From assembly GCA_036508135.1 (NCBI GenBank), contig DATCHW010000167.1, forward strand, positions 1-64,000: DNA of 64,000 bases, written 5' to 3'. How positions within the stretch are numbered: position 1 is the first letter of the stretch; each line of letters starts with the position of its first letter. The notes beneath the pieces were generated by a model, which worked only from the letters and a program-made list of their open reading frames with translations, was not told the DNA's origin and searched no databases. Shown piece by piece: positions 35,793-45,135 of this stretch. The position numbers and the translations under genes were made by a program. The DNA comes from DATCHW01 sp036508135. GTDB lineage: Bacteria > Bacteroidota > Ignavibacteria > Tepidaquicellales > Tepidaquicellaceae.

Positions 35793-38700
35793 TTATGAGC
35801 ATCCGCTCGTTTCGCCGCAGGTCATGCATTTCTGACAGGTTCCGTTCCTGACCATTGTTGCCTGTCCGCACGTCTGACATATATCGCCAGTGTATCCTTT
35901 TAATTTTGCTTCTTTAATCCTGTCCTTTTCATTCTTTTTCACCGGTGTTGCAGTAATTTTTATAGATGACTTAACCGGTGCCGATGTTATTTTCCCTTTA
36001 GAAGGTTTGGTAACAACTTCTTCAATAATCCTTTCACTGTAAATTTCTTCTTCGTCAAATTCAATCTCTTCTTCTTTTTGTGTGATAGAATCAATCGGGC
36101 TCGTATTCACTTCGTCCGGATCAATATGAGCAAGATCGTTTCTCGCGAGATAAGTTACAGCGAGTTCCCTGAAGATGTAATCTATGATGGAAGTAGTCAT
36201 TTTGATATTGGAATTTCCTACGATAATTCCATTCGGCTCGAAGCGTGTAAAAACGAACGCATCTACAAACTCTTCAAGGGGAACACCGTGCTGTAAACCA
36301 AGAGATATTGATATTGCAAAGCAGTTCATCAAACTTCTGAATGCCGCTCCTTCCCTGTGCATATCAATAAATATTTCGCCGAGTTGCCCGTTGTCATATT
36401 CGCCTGTTCTCAGGTAAACCGAGTGATTCCCTATTTTTGCTTTTTGTGTATATCCTTTTCTTCTGAAAGGAAGTTTCCTTCTCTTTGCAATATATCTGTG
36501 AATTATTCTTTCTGCTACTTTTACTATATCGCTGCTTTGCGTCATTGGTTCTGATTTATCCCCCTGTGCATCTTCGCCTTCGAAAATCTCATCGTCGGTA
36601 ATGCTATTCAGCGGCTGTGATAATTTAGATCCGTCGCGGTATAAAGCGTTCGCTTTTAATCCAAGTGACCAGGAAAGCATATATGAATTCTTCATATCGT
36701 CAACAGTTGCATTGTTCGGGAGATTTATCGTCTTGGATATTGCGCCTGAAATAAACGGCTGGGCAACGGACATCATTCTAATATGTGCATCGGAAAGAAT
36801 ATATCTTGTTCCTTTTTTTCCGCATTTATTTGCACAGTCGAAAATAGGATAATGCTTGGTCTTAAGATGAGGGGCGCCTTCAATGGTCATCGTTCCGCAA
36901 ATATAATCATTTGCTTCATCAATCTGCTCTTTAGTAAATTCCAAACCTTTAAGAATATTGAAATTCGGGTCATCGAGATGTTCATCGCTGAACCCCAGGA
37001 CATTCTTGCAGAAACCCGCTCCGAGTGTCCATTTATTGAATGCAAAGTTAATATCAAAAACCGCAGGAAGTGATTTTTCAATCAGCTTTATCGCCTCCAT
37101 TGTAAATCCTTTTTCAGTCAGGGTCTGGGGATTAATATGGGGGGATCCTATCAACGATCCATTCCCTTTGGTATGTTTTATAATATCTTCAATTTCGCTA
37201 TTTGTATAATTAAGTTTTTTTAGAGCAAAAGGAACGGATTCGTTAATAATCTTAAAATATCCGCCTCCTGCAAGCTTTTTAAATTTCACGAGTGCAAAAT
37301 CCGGTTCAACACCTGTCGTATCGCAATCCATAAGGAGTCCGATTGTTCCCGTCGGAGCAATCACCGTCACCTGTGCATTCCTGTATCCGTATTCTTCTCC
37401 GAGTTCAAGTGCTTCGTCAGAAACTTTCCTTGCGGCGAGCAGTAAATCATCCGGACAGAATTTTTTATTAATGCCGGCAGGGGGGATTGATAAACCTTCA
37501 TACTCATTGTTGTGAACATTATACGAAGCTCTTCTGTGATTCCTGATTACGCGGAGCATTTTTTCTTTATTTACTTCATAACCCGGAAATGGACCGAGCT
37601 CTTTCGCCATTTCAGCTGAAGTTTTGTAAGATGTCATGTGAAGAATTGCAGTGAGCGCGCCGGTAATAGCGAGAGCTTCCTGTGAGTCATAAGGGATACC
37701 CTGTATCATAAGCAGTGCTCCGAGGTTTGAATAACCAAGACCGAGCGTTCTGTATTTATAAGAAAGTTCGGCAATTTTCCTGCTTGGGAATTGAGCCATC
37801 AAGACACTAATTTCAAGCACTATAGTCCAGAGTCTTGCTGCGTGCTGATATTTTTCGATATCGAGATAATTCCTGTTCAGGTCATAAAATTTCACGAGAT
37901 TAAGCGATGCAAGATTGCAGGCAGTATCATCGAGAAACATATATTCGGAACATGGATTGGATGCTTTAATTTCTCCGCCTTCGGGACAGGTATGCCACTC
38001 ATTAATTGTCGAGTGAAACTGAATTCCCGGATCTGCACAAGCCCATGCAGAGTAAGCGATATCGTCCCAGAGAGTTTTTGCTTTTATTGTTTTAAAAGGT
38101 TTAGCAATTCTGCCTTCTTTTTTTGCCTTCTTTAATTCTACGCGCCAGTATAGATTCCAATCTTTATTATCCTTTACCGATTCCATAAAATCATTTGTAG
38201 CCCTTACACTATTATTAGAGTTCTGACCGGATACGGTGAGGTATGCTTCGGAATTCCAGTCTGTATCATACACCGGAATATAAATTTCTTTATAGCCGAG
38301 TTTTGCTAATTGAATAACCCGTTCAATGTAATTTTCGGGAATAAAAACTTTTTTCGCCTCAATAACTGCCTGGGCAAGTACTTTATTTGTTTTTTTGTCC
38401 GTGCCGTCATTTTCCGGATGTACGCTGTAGCACGCTTTCATTATTTTATTCAGGTGGAGGTTTAAAAGTTTTGAGCCGGAAACAAGCGCAGCTACTTTTT
38501 CTTCTTCCACAACTTTCCAGTTTATAAACTCTTCTATATCCGGATGGTCAAGGTTAAGCGTAACCATCTTTGCGGCTCTTCTTGTAGTTCCGCCGGATTT
38601 AATCGCACCGGCACTTCTATCTCCAATTCTGAGGAATGACATTAAACCGGAAGATTTTCCGCCGCCGCTTAACGGTTCTCCCGCTCCGCGGATACCGGAA

Positions 38701-39410
38701 AAATTTGAGCCTGTGCCTGAGCCATATTTAAAAAGTCTTGCTTCTCTGATCCACAAATCCATTATCCCGCCTTCGTTGACGAGGTCATCAGTTACCGACT
38801 GAATGAAGCAGGCGTGAGGCTGGGGATGGCTGTATGCATCATTAGATTTCTCCAGCATTCCGGTTTCCGGATTCACAAAATAATGTCCCTGCGAAGGTCC
38901 TGTGATTCCGTATGCCCAATGAAGACCTGTATTGAACCATTGAGGAGAGTTAGGTGCAGAGTACTGGTTCGCAAGCATAAAAAATATTTCTTCGTAAAAA
39001 TTCTTTGCATCTTCTTCGGTGTTGAAATATTTATATTTCCATCCCCAATACGTCCAGCAGCCGGCTAACCGGTGAAACACCTGCTTTGAATCTGTTTCGG
39101 ATGTGTACCATTGATCTTCCGGAAGATTTGATTCTTTTGCTTTGTCAATGTCAAGCTCTGATCTCAAAAGCCATTCCGGAACACGATCTTCCTGGATCTT
39201 GTGCAGAAATTTCGGAACACCTGCCTTGCGGAAATATTTTTGTGCGATTATATCTGTCGCAACCTGTGACCACTTTTTCGGTACGTAAACATCGTTCATT
39301 TCGAACACCAGTGAACCGTCGGGATTTCTTATCGCCGACGACCTTTTCTCAAACTCTATTTTTTCTGATGCGTTTTCATTTTGTTTTAGAAAAACTCTTT
39401 TAATTTCCAT
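35793..39410 (-). CDS. nrdJ: Adenosylcobalamin-dependent (class II) ribonucleotide reductase
   Basis: 1205 residues. It makes deoxyribonucleotides from ribonucleotides with a B12-derived radical, independent of oxygen. Key parts: HACFIQSVTDDL (N-terminal redox Cys near 203), the substrate loop NPCSEYMFLDDTACNLASLN near 485 with active-site Cys and Glu, TVIAPTGTIGLLMDCD, and a C-terminal extension with two CxxC-type pairs ending SGCS that delivers thiols. No obvious cobalamin riboswitch could be made out in the 287-bp region upstream. The last 28 codons occur a second time at 33815-33900. Confidence 0.96.
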   Translation of the reverse strand: MEIKRVFLKQNENASEKIEFEKRSSAIRNPDGSLVFEMNDVYVPKKWSQVATDIIAQKYFRKAGVPKFLHKIQEDRVPEWLLRSELDIDKAKESNLPEDQWYTSETDSKQVFHRLAGCWTYWGWKYKYFNTEEDAKNFYEEIFFMLANQYSAPNSPQWFNTGLHWAYGITGPSQGHYFVNPETGMLEKSNDAYSHPQPHACFIQSVTDDLVNEGGIMDLWIREARLFKYGSGTGSNFSGIRGAGEPLSGGGKSSGLMSFLRIGDRSAGAIKSGGTTRRAAKMVTLNLDHPDIEEFINWKVVEEEKVAALVSGSKLLNLHLNKIMKACYSVHPENDGTDKKTNKVLAQAVIEAKKVFIPENYIERVIQLAKLGYKEIYIPVYDTDWNSEAYLTVSGQNSNNSVRATNDFMESVKDNKDWNLYWRVELKKAKKEGRIAKPFKTIKAKTLWDDIAYSAWACADPGIQFHSTINEWHTCPEGGEIKASNPCSEYMFLDDTACNLASLNLVKFYDLNRNYLDIEKYQHAARLWTIVLEISVLMAQFPSRKIAELSYKYRTLGLGYSNLGALLMIQGIPYDSQEALAITGALTAILHMTSYKTSAEMAKELGPFPGYEVNKEKMLRVIRNHRRASYNVHNNEYEGLSIPPAGINKKFCPDDLLLAARKVSDEALELGEEYGYRNAQVTVIAPTGTIGLLMDCDTTGVEPDFALVKFKKLAGGGYFKIINESVPFALKKLNYTNSEIEDIIKHTKGNGSLIGSPHINPQTLTEKGFTMEAIKLIEKSLPAVFDINFAFNKWTLGAGFCKNVLGFSDEHLDDPNFNILKGLEFTKEQIDEANDYICGTMTIEGAPHLKTKHYPIFDCANKCGKKGTRYILSDAHIRMMSVAQPFISGAISKTINLPNNATVDDMKNSYMLSWSLGLKANALYRDGSKLSQPLNSITDDEIFEGEDAQGDKSEPMTQSSDIVKVAERIIHRYIAKRRKLPFRRKGYTQKAKIGNHSVYLRTGEYDNGQLGEIFIDMHREGAAFRSLMNCFAISISLGLQHGVPLEEFVDAFVFTRFEPNGIIVGNSNIKMTTSIIDYIFRELAVTYLARNDLAHIDPDEVNTSPIDSITQKEEEIEFDEEEIYSERIIEEVVTKPSKGKITSAPVKSSIKITATPVKKNEKDRIKEAKLKGYTGDICQTCGQATMVRNGTCQKCMTCGETSGCS

Positions 39411-39697
39411 TATTTATTTTAGGATGCTCTAAAAAAAATTTATAAAAATCGTTTTATTTAAAAAATTATTTTTAAGAAATGTAATTGTTCTAATTTAAAA
39501 CAATTAATTTTTAAATTCAATTTTCTTTGAAAAATATTTTTCTTGATTTTAACAAATTATTTTCAATTAAAACCCCACAAATGGGTTTTATTCGTTTTCT
39601 GTATGCTAACTGCTGTGATGTTCAGGTTTGTGACAATAAAAATTCTTTGTTAAAACTTTTTCCTCCATAAATTTTTGTTAAATAACATGAGTGTTTT

Positions 39698-40306
39698 TTA
39701 AAACTCAATTCCGAGCACTGCATCTTTCATCTTGCCGGAATCCTGCTTGTAGAAAGGGATTCCGAGGACTTCCAAAGATTTATAATCGATTCTGTACTCA
39801 AATTTTTTCATCATATCTTTTTTTTCTGCTTCAATTGAAATTAAAATAAATTCGGATAATTTTTTCGCATCTTCTTTCCCGTAAGCGAAGCCGGTAATTT
39901 TTGTGTTGTATTTTTGAGGCGAAGCAACGGGGTTTTTCATCGTAAAAGTCTGCGCCAGATATTTCATAGCTTCGAGAGAACAGTAAAATGCGGGTATATA
40001 AAAATTTATATCTCCCGAGGTAGCTTTACCCGAGCCGCCGAAAATATTTGACATAAAACCCCCGCTGGCATCCCTGTTAAGGATTTCCACGTGCGTTTTT
40101 ACGAGCCAGAAAGGTTTATAAATCACCTCGCCCTCAGCCCGCAATGCCGGTGCTGCAAAATTGACCTCAATAGGTATTAATCCGTTTTCGGTTATCTCGA
40201 ATCCGCTTCCGCAGCTTGAGCAATATGTTACGTAATCGTTCAATTCAACCACTAAACCGCTTCCGCAGTTTTTACAATGTATTGCTTCTAATTTAAACTC
40301 TGCCAT
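39698..40306 (-). CDS. Zinc-ribbon protein of the SPFH operon (third ribbon gene)
   Basis: 202 residues. The N-terminal zinc ribbon has cysteines in HCKNCGSG and YCSSCGSG (about 11-34). The rest carries the pattern VIYKPFWLVKTHVEI, shared in form with the two upstream genes (YIPFWRVKADVVG and YYFPMWYFKTD). No transmembrane segment is seen, unlike its two siblings. It is the last gene of the five-gene operon 44040-39698. Role unknown; by context part of a membrane-associated SPFH module. Confidence 0.7.
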   Translation of the reverse strand: MAEFKLEAIHCKNCGSGLVVELNDYVTYCSSCGSGFEITENGLIPIEVNFAAPALRAEGEVIYKPFWLVKTHVEILNRDASGGFMSNIFGGSGKATSGDINFYIPAFYCSLEAMKYLAQTFTMKNPVASPQKYNTKITGFAYGKEDAKKLSEFILISIEAEKKDMMKKFEYRIDYKSLEVLGIPFYKQDSGKMKDAVLGIEF

Positions 40307-40333
40307 ATCGTTAAAAATTTATTTTTATTGTTT

Positions 40334-41470
40334 TTAATCGCTGTCAAATAAAGAACTGATAATTGCACCCGCGGCTACCGATCCTACGGCACTTTTTGCA
40401 AGATTTTTTACATCACTGCCGCGTGAAAATTTTACTCCGGTCTTTTCTATAAAACTTGTTTTCTCTTCGGGTACGAGCCCTGTGCCTTCTTCTACTTCTC
40501 CTCCGTAACGGAATTTTTTATAACCCCATGAAATTATTACTATTCCAAGAACAAGTAAAATAATATATACTATCCAGGGACCTTTGCTTGATGCTTTAAA
40601 GATTGAAAACACTTCAAAGAATGTCGCAAGATACATTCCCAGCCCAATTCCAAAAACTCCCGCAAGAGCCCTTACAAAATTATTTCCCGGAGCTTTACCG
40701 TAACAAATAGTACCATCCTGTCCGTCAACTACAATCTGATATGTTCTGTTTTGATATACATATCTTATCACCCATAAGGGATAATAAACTATACCGACGT
40801 TCTGCCTGACAAGGTCATAATGTTCAAAAGAAATGCTGTCAAGCGATGCTTCTTTGCGTGCCTGACCGGTGAATAGTGAAAGAGATTCGTCATAAATTTC
40901 TTTTTCCGATGAAACAATATTGAACATCATTCCTTCCTGCTGGAGTTTCTCAAAATCCACGGGAAGAATTTCATCACCTTCGAGATTCACTTTTTTTACT
41001 CCGAGTTCTGCGATATCGCAGGCTGGATATGTCCTATCAAATGAACTTTGAATTTTCACTTCTTTATCTTCGTAAGTAGTGGAATTCCCCGAGGTATGTT
41101 TCTCCTGCCCGAATACCCAGCCTACCACATCTGCCTTCACCCGCCAGAAAGGAATATAAATAAGAAATGCCTCATCTATTTTCGAATTCGCTTTAAGCCC
41201 CTTTGCCTTTGAAAGCCCGCTTCCGAGCCAGTGAAAAGCATTTGCGATTGCGTTTTCCCTTTTGACCGATTTCGGAACGTAATATTTTCTTGTTCCGCTT
41301 TCGCCTTTAGTCATTAAAAGTGTACCGCAGAATTTGCAATTAAAAGCCCGCATACCTTCCTTAAGATCGAGTTCCCCTCCGCAGGAAGGACATGTGATAC
41401 CTTTTACAACTTTCTCTTTTTTCATCTTTATTGCCTGAGTTGTTGTATCCGGAGTATTATTTTCATCCAT
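40334..41470 (-). CDS. Zinc-ribbon membrane protein of the SPFH operon
   Basis: 378 residues. The ribbon has CPSCGGEL and FNCKFCGTLL (about 26-52). A soluble part follows (about 70-265) with FLIYIPFWRVKADVV and YYPLWVIRYVYQN. Then come two hydrophobic helices (about 270-325: GVFGIGLGMYLATFF and WIVYIILLVLGIVIISWG) and a short tail. The layout of ribbon, soluble part and two helices is like Bacillus YdjG/YdjH, which hold an SPFH protein and PspA at the membrane. The similarity is by layout, not by alignment. It starts 21 bp after the previous gene. Confidence 0.75.
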   Translation of the reverse strand: MDENNTPDTTTQAIKMKKEKVVKGITCPSCGGELDLKEGMRAFNCKFCGTLLMTKGESGTRKYYVPKSVKRENAIANAFHWLGSGLSKAKGLKANSKIDEAFLIYIPFWRVKADVVGWVFGQEKHTSGNSTTYEDKEVKIQSSFDRTYPACDIAELGVKKVNLEGDEILPVDFEKLQQEGMMFNIVSSEKEIYDESLSLFTGQARKEASLDSISFEHYDLVRQNVGIVYYPLWVIRYVYQNRTYQIVVDGQDGTICYGKAPGNNFVRALAGVFGIGLGMYLATFFEVFSIFKASSKGPWIVYIILLVLGIVIISWGYKKFRYGGEVEEGTGLVPEEKTSFIEKTGVKFSRGSDVKNLAKSAVGSVAAGAIISSLFDSD

Positions 41471-41491
41471 AAAACTTTTATTTAAAATTAA

Positions 41492-42310
41492 TTAAACTTT
41501 TTTCGCAATAATATAAGCGATTATTATCAATGGAATGGCAGCGAGCCCATAGCCTATAATTTTCAAAACCTCCACACCGATAAAAAAATCTCCGCTTCCC
41601 TTGCTGAACATTCCGGCTAAAACGAGTGAAATCAGGCTAATGCCTCCGAACGCGAGCAGACTAAGGACAAAAAGCATTCTGTAAGGCATTTCACTTTTTG
41701 CAGGCCAGACGTTTGCATAAACCATTCCGGAGGAAGCTTCAACAAGTGCCATGTAATTTTTTCCGCCAAATTCGTAATTGAACTGGAAGAATGGTATATG
41801 AACAAGATTAGACTCTGCAACGATGTTAATATCAACCCCTGTCTGCGAAAGCCAGCTCTGTGCAGATTCATACAGCACATCCGGATTAACAAACTGACTG
41901 ACGTCAAAATCTTTTTTATTGAAGACTTTCAGACTTCCCGCAGGGATGTTTATTTTTTTGATTTCAGAAATAGCAGTCGAGGATGCCGGTTGGAGATAAA
42001 TTTTATCACCCGAAGAGGAGTCTGTTTTAAAATACCACATCGGAAAATAATAAAAACTTACCTGTGTAATTTTAGCAAGCTTATCAAGGTTTTTCGCCTG
42101 AAAGTTGCCTGCCATCCACCTTCTAAGATTCCCATCTGCTGTCTGCTGATTGAAATTTGAACTGATGACAAAATGATTAACGACTTTTTTCTTGTCAATA
42201 TATATTGCAGAGCCGCAAAACTGACACTCGAGAAATTTCTCGTCAACCGGAATCTGATTCTCACCCGCACACTGCGGGCAAATAATTGTTGAGACTGCAT
42301 TTGTATCCAT
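41492..42310 (-). CDS. Zinc-ribbon membrane protein of the SPFH operon
   Basis: 272 residues. The ribbon has ICPQCAGEN and LECQFCGSAI (about 10-35). The soluble part has SFYYFPMWYFKTDSS and VHIPFFQFNYEFGG. Two hydrophobic helices lie at about 205-230 and 245-270, the last running almost to the C terminus (IIIAYIIAKKV). Paralogue in layout of the next gene downstream. The start MDTNAVSTIICPQC follows a repeat-containing gap (42311-42413) after the SPFH gene. Confidence 0.75.
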   Translation of the reverse strand: MDTNAVSTIICPQCAGENQIPVDEKFLECQFCGSAIYIDKKKVVNHFVISSNFNQQTADGNLRRWMAGNFQAKNLDKLAKITQVSFYYFPMWYFKTDSSSGDKIYLQPASSTAISEIKKINIPAGSLKVFNKKDFDVSQFVNPDVLYESAQSWLSQTGVDINIVAESNLVHIPFFQFNYEFGGKNYMALVEASSGMVYANVWPAKSEMPYRMLFVLSLLAFGGISLISLVLAGMFSKGSGDFFIGVEVLKIIGYGLAAIPLIIIAYIIAKKV

Positions 42311-42345
42311 ACTATTAGGAAAATTAGTTTAATAATTATTTTTCA

Positions 42346-42374
42346 GCAGAGTCTCCTGCTCTTTGGGACTCTGC
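42346..42374. repeat. GCAGAGTC-family palindrome, single unit
   Basis: GCAGAGTC (42346-42353) with GACTCTGC (42367-42374), followed by GTTAATGAC. Same unit as in the nested element at 17516-17632, here lying inside the SPFH operon between two genes. Confidence 0.7.
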
Positions 42375-42413
42375 GTTAATGACTTTTTCGTTTTACGTTT
42401 TACCTTTTACGTC

Positions 42414-43415
42414 TTACAATTTTGACAACAAATCTTTCTTTTTAGCTTCGAATTCTTCGGCTGTTATCAATCCGGTTTCTTTCATTTTGCCGAGTTTTTC
42501 TATCGTGCTCATTATTTCATCTGCGCTCATTTTAGGAGCTGCCTGTTGCTGGTTTTGCTGTCCTGACTGCTGTGCTCCCTGAAATGACTGCCCCATCATA
42601 TTTGCCATCATCATTCCGGCTCCCAGACCCGCACCTACTGCTGCAGTACCGCCAGCACCTTCGTTTTCAGCGGCTTTTTCAATTGCCTGAGCGGTTTTAA
42701 ATTTCATATACTGGTCAAGGTTGCCTACTGCACCCATTGAACTTCTTTCGTTTATCTTTTCCTGAACTTCTTCCGGCGGAACTATTCCTGAAATTATAAA
42801 ATCGGTAAGTTCGATTCCCATAGCATTAAAGAAATCCTGAACTTCTGCTTTTACTCCTGACTCTATCTGGGGATAATACTGCCCAAGTTCGAATAAAGTC
42901 TTCAGGTTCTTTCCTAAAACAGTATTCAATCTTGATACTATTTCATCACGTAAATAATCTTCAATATCGTTTGTTGTGTATTTCCCTTGCGTGGAAACAA
43001 TCTCCAGCATAAACTGTCTCGGATCTTTTATTCTTATGGAAAATTTTCCGGAAGCTCTCAACTGCACGTAGGATAATTCACTATCGCGGAAGTTGATTGG
43101 TGATTTTGTCCCCCATTTAAGGTCAATGAATTTCTTCATCGAAACAAAATACACCTGTGCCTGAAACGGCGACTTTCCGCCGAAGGGCAGACTGATAAGT
43201 TTTGTAAGAAAAGGAATATTCTCGGTTGTAAGAGTGTGTCTTCCGGCTGCGAATACATCAAGCACTTTCCCGTCCTTAAAAAATATTGCCGTCTGCGAAT
43301 CCTGCACTATTAATTGCGTACCTAAACGGTATGAATCCGAACCGCTTTGGGGTTCACGATGAACCATTTCTTTTCCGGTCTCATCAAAAAACTGAATTAC
43401 ATCTATTAATGCCAT
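42414..43415 (-). CDS. SPFH-domain protein with C-terminal SHOCT domain (YdjI-like)
   Basis: 333 residues. The SPFH/band-7-like part (about 30-240) has IFFKDGKVLDVFAAGRHTL, FVSMKKFIDLKWGTKSP and ELTDFIISGIVPPEEVQEKI, typical of the YdjI/virion-core-like group. A Gly/Ala/Gln-rich linker follows (about 255-300), then a SHOCT domain (MSTIEKLGKMKETGLITAEEF, about 303-333). SHOCT domains often tether proteins to partners or membranes. No transmembrane segment, so membrane placement would depend on the zinc-ribbon membrane proteins downstream. Second gene of the operon. Confidence 0.85.
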   Translation of the reverse strand: MALIDVIQFFDETGKEMVHREPQSGSDSYRLGTQLIVQDSQTAIFFKDGKVLDVFAAGRHTLTTENIPFLTKLISLPFGGKSPFQAQVYFVSMKKFIDLKWGTKSPINFRDSELSYVQLRASGKFSIRIKDPRQFMLEIVSTQGKYTTNDIEDYLRDEIVSRLNTVLGKNLKTLFELGQYYPQIESGVKAEVQDFFNAMGIELTDFIISGIVPPEEVQEKINERSSMGAVGNLDQYMKFKTAQAIEKAAENEGAGGTAAVGAGLGAGMMMANMMGQSFQGAQQSGQQNQQQAAPKMSADEIMSTIEKLGKMKETGLITAEEFEAKKKDLLSKL

Positions 43416-43509
43416 AATAAAATATTTAAAATTAAAAAATTAGTGTTTAAAATTGTTTCCGGTTTTATTCAATCGATGACTTTTGGTTATCGAATAAACA
43501 AAAAAAATC

Positions 43510-44040
43510 TTAACTGAAACTTCTTAAAAGAGTTTCCCGTTCGTCGAATTTCTTCAGCAATTCATCGAGAGCACCGGATAATTTACTTACAGAATCTTTT
43601 ACACCAGTATTCTCATTGCTGTTTTTTTCGAGTTCGGAAAACAATGCTTTAATGTTTTCAATATATCCGAGCAAAGAAGAATCAAACTCATAAAGCATAT
43701 TCAGTTTGTCCTCTTTAATTTTTACAACGTCAAATGCTCCGCTATATCCTCTCGCTGCGGAACGGAACTTAGCAATTGCATTTTCGTTTTTTTTGTCAAG
43801 CTTTTCTAAGTCTGCCGTTTCGAAAAGTTTCCCGTTACGGCTAAGATTTGAGACTGTGTTTTTTATCATTGTTTTGTTCTGCTCCATTCCCACGGCAAGT
43901 TGATTCCTTAATAAAGTGTCAAGCTCGCGTGAGTTATCCCTGTTGAGATAACCATCGTAACCGGGAATGTGTCTCTTAATTCTTTCAAGGAAAGATTCTC
44001 TTGATTTTACTGTATCAAGTTTAGATTGCAAGTCGCTCAT
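43510..44040 (-). CDS. Helical protein of the SPFH operon, possible PspA counterpart
   Basis: 176 residues, almost all helical and charged, no signal peptide. The N-terminal region has RIKRHIPGYDGYLNRDNSRE followed by LDTLLRNQLAVGM, then long heptad-like stretches to the end (KLSGALDELLKKFDERE). It does not look like PspA/IM30 in sequence but holds the position PspA has in the Bacillus ydj operon. First gene of the operon, with ~95 bp before the SPFH gene. Function inferred only from context. Confidence 0.65.
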   Translation of the reverse strand: MSDLQSKLDTVKSRESFLERIKRHIPGYDGYLNRDNSRELDTLLRNQLAVGMEQNKTMIKNTVSNLSRNGKLFETADLEKLDKKNENAIAKFRSAARGYSGAFDVVKIKEDKLNMLYEFDSSLLGYIENIKALFSELEKNSNENTGVKDSVSKLSGALDELLKKFDERETLLRSFS

Positions 44041-44250
44041 TGTTTTTTTATTTAAGTTATAATTTAATAATTGATAACAGGAATAAACCTTTTTAACGCT
44101 TTAAAAAAAATTTTGTTATCAATTTATTCTTAACAAAACCCTTATGCGAAACATAACAAAAATAAATGTTATTTTCTCTACAAACATTCGGTATTTTAAA
44201 AAATATTTTATGGAATATTAAACGCTAATGGAACTATTATAATTCAAAAA

Positions 44251-45135
44251 TTAAAATTCTACCGGTTCCTCATCGTCGCCTCTTTTAAATGCGGCATAAA
44301 GTTCGTTATTACTCCACTTTTTTGTCTCACTGCAGGAAAAAATTAAGATGTTTTCATCTGCCGTTAAAGATACCTGGGTCAAGGTGTAATTGTTAATCTC
44401 TCCTCCCACTTTATAGAGTTTCGAAAACTTCTCATTTAGCGAATTTCTCTTGAAGTAATAAAGCCTGTTCACGCTGTCTTTCTCCATTGATAGGTAATAT
44501 TTTAAGCCGTCTCTTGAGAGCTGTCCGGGAAATACGGTATATCCCGGCGGTACAAGAAGTTTTGAGTCTAAATTGTATTTGAACTCTTCCTCATATTTGA
44601 ATATCAGAATTGATGCTAATTTTTCATTAGGAATATAATTATAGATATAGAGTTCCTTTTTATCAGGCGTCAGGCTCGGTCCTATATTAGTACCCCCGAA
44701 ATCTCCTTCCAGGTTGATTGCTTTCACAGAATCGAATAATTCTTTCCTTGAGCTTCTCGATGCCCTGTAAATTTTTTTCTCTATTCCGAGAAATTTATAG
44801 TATATATTCAGTTCATCTTCTGAAAGCCAGCAGCTTACGATATTGCTTTCATCTTTCCATAGTTTTATCTTCTTAGGTTCTCCAAAGCTATCCCCGGTAC
44901 TTTGCCTTTCGGTATAATAAATTTTCTCGTTTGAAGATTTTTTAGTCCTCTTTCCGCTTGTATAGTACATTCTCAATCCGTCTGATGAAATCCAGGGATA
45001 TGCATCCGGATTATTTTCCGAATTTATCTCGCTTAGCGGTCTGACATCATAGTAACCTCTCGGCTCAAATGAAAAATTTAATAAGAATAGAATTATTGTA
45101 ATAGCACCTGCAAAATATAAACTGAACTTTCGCAT
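44251..45135 (-). CDS. PD40 (TolB-like) beta-propeller protein, membrane-anchored or secreted
   Basis: 294 residues with an N-terminal hydrophobic segment (about 5-24). The body has WD40-like PD40 blades: DAYPWISSDGLRMYYTS near 45, GPSLTPDKKELYIYNY near 160, GQLSRDGLKYYLSM near 215, and SLTADENILIFSCS near 265. Such propellers bind ligands or peptidoglycan-linked partners in the periplasm. No OmpA-like domain follows. Stands alone upstream of the SPFH operon with ~210 bp between. Role unknown. Confidence 0.75.
   Translation of the reverse strand: MRKFSLYFAGAITIILFLLNFSFEPRGYYDVRPLSEINSENNPDAYPWISSDGLRMYYTSGKRTKKSSNEKIYYTERQSTGDSFGEPKKIKLWKDESNIVSCWLSEDELNIYYKFLGIEKKIYRASRSSRKELFDSVKAINLEGDFGGTNIGPSLTPDKKELYIYNYIPNEKLASILIFKYEEEFKYNLDSKLLVPPGYTVFPGQLSRDGLKYYLSMEKDSVNRLYYFKRNSLNEKFSKLYKVGGEINNYTLTQVSLTADENILIFSCSETKKWSNNELYAAFKRGDDEEPVEF

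Noticed and set aside
39411..39697. Cobalamin riboswitch upstream of nrdJ
   Set aside because: Considered because class II reductases need B12, but no GCCACTG-type core or matching stems could be found.
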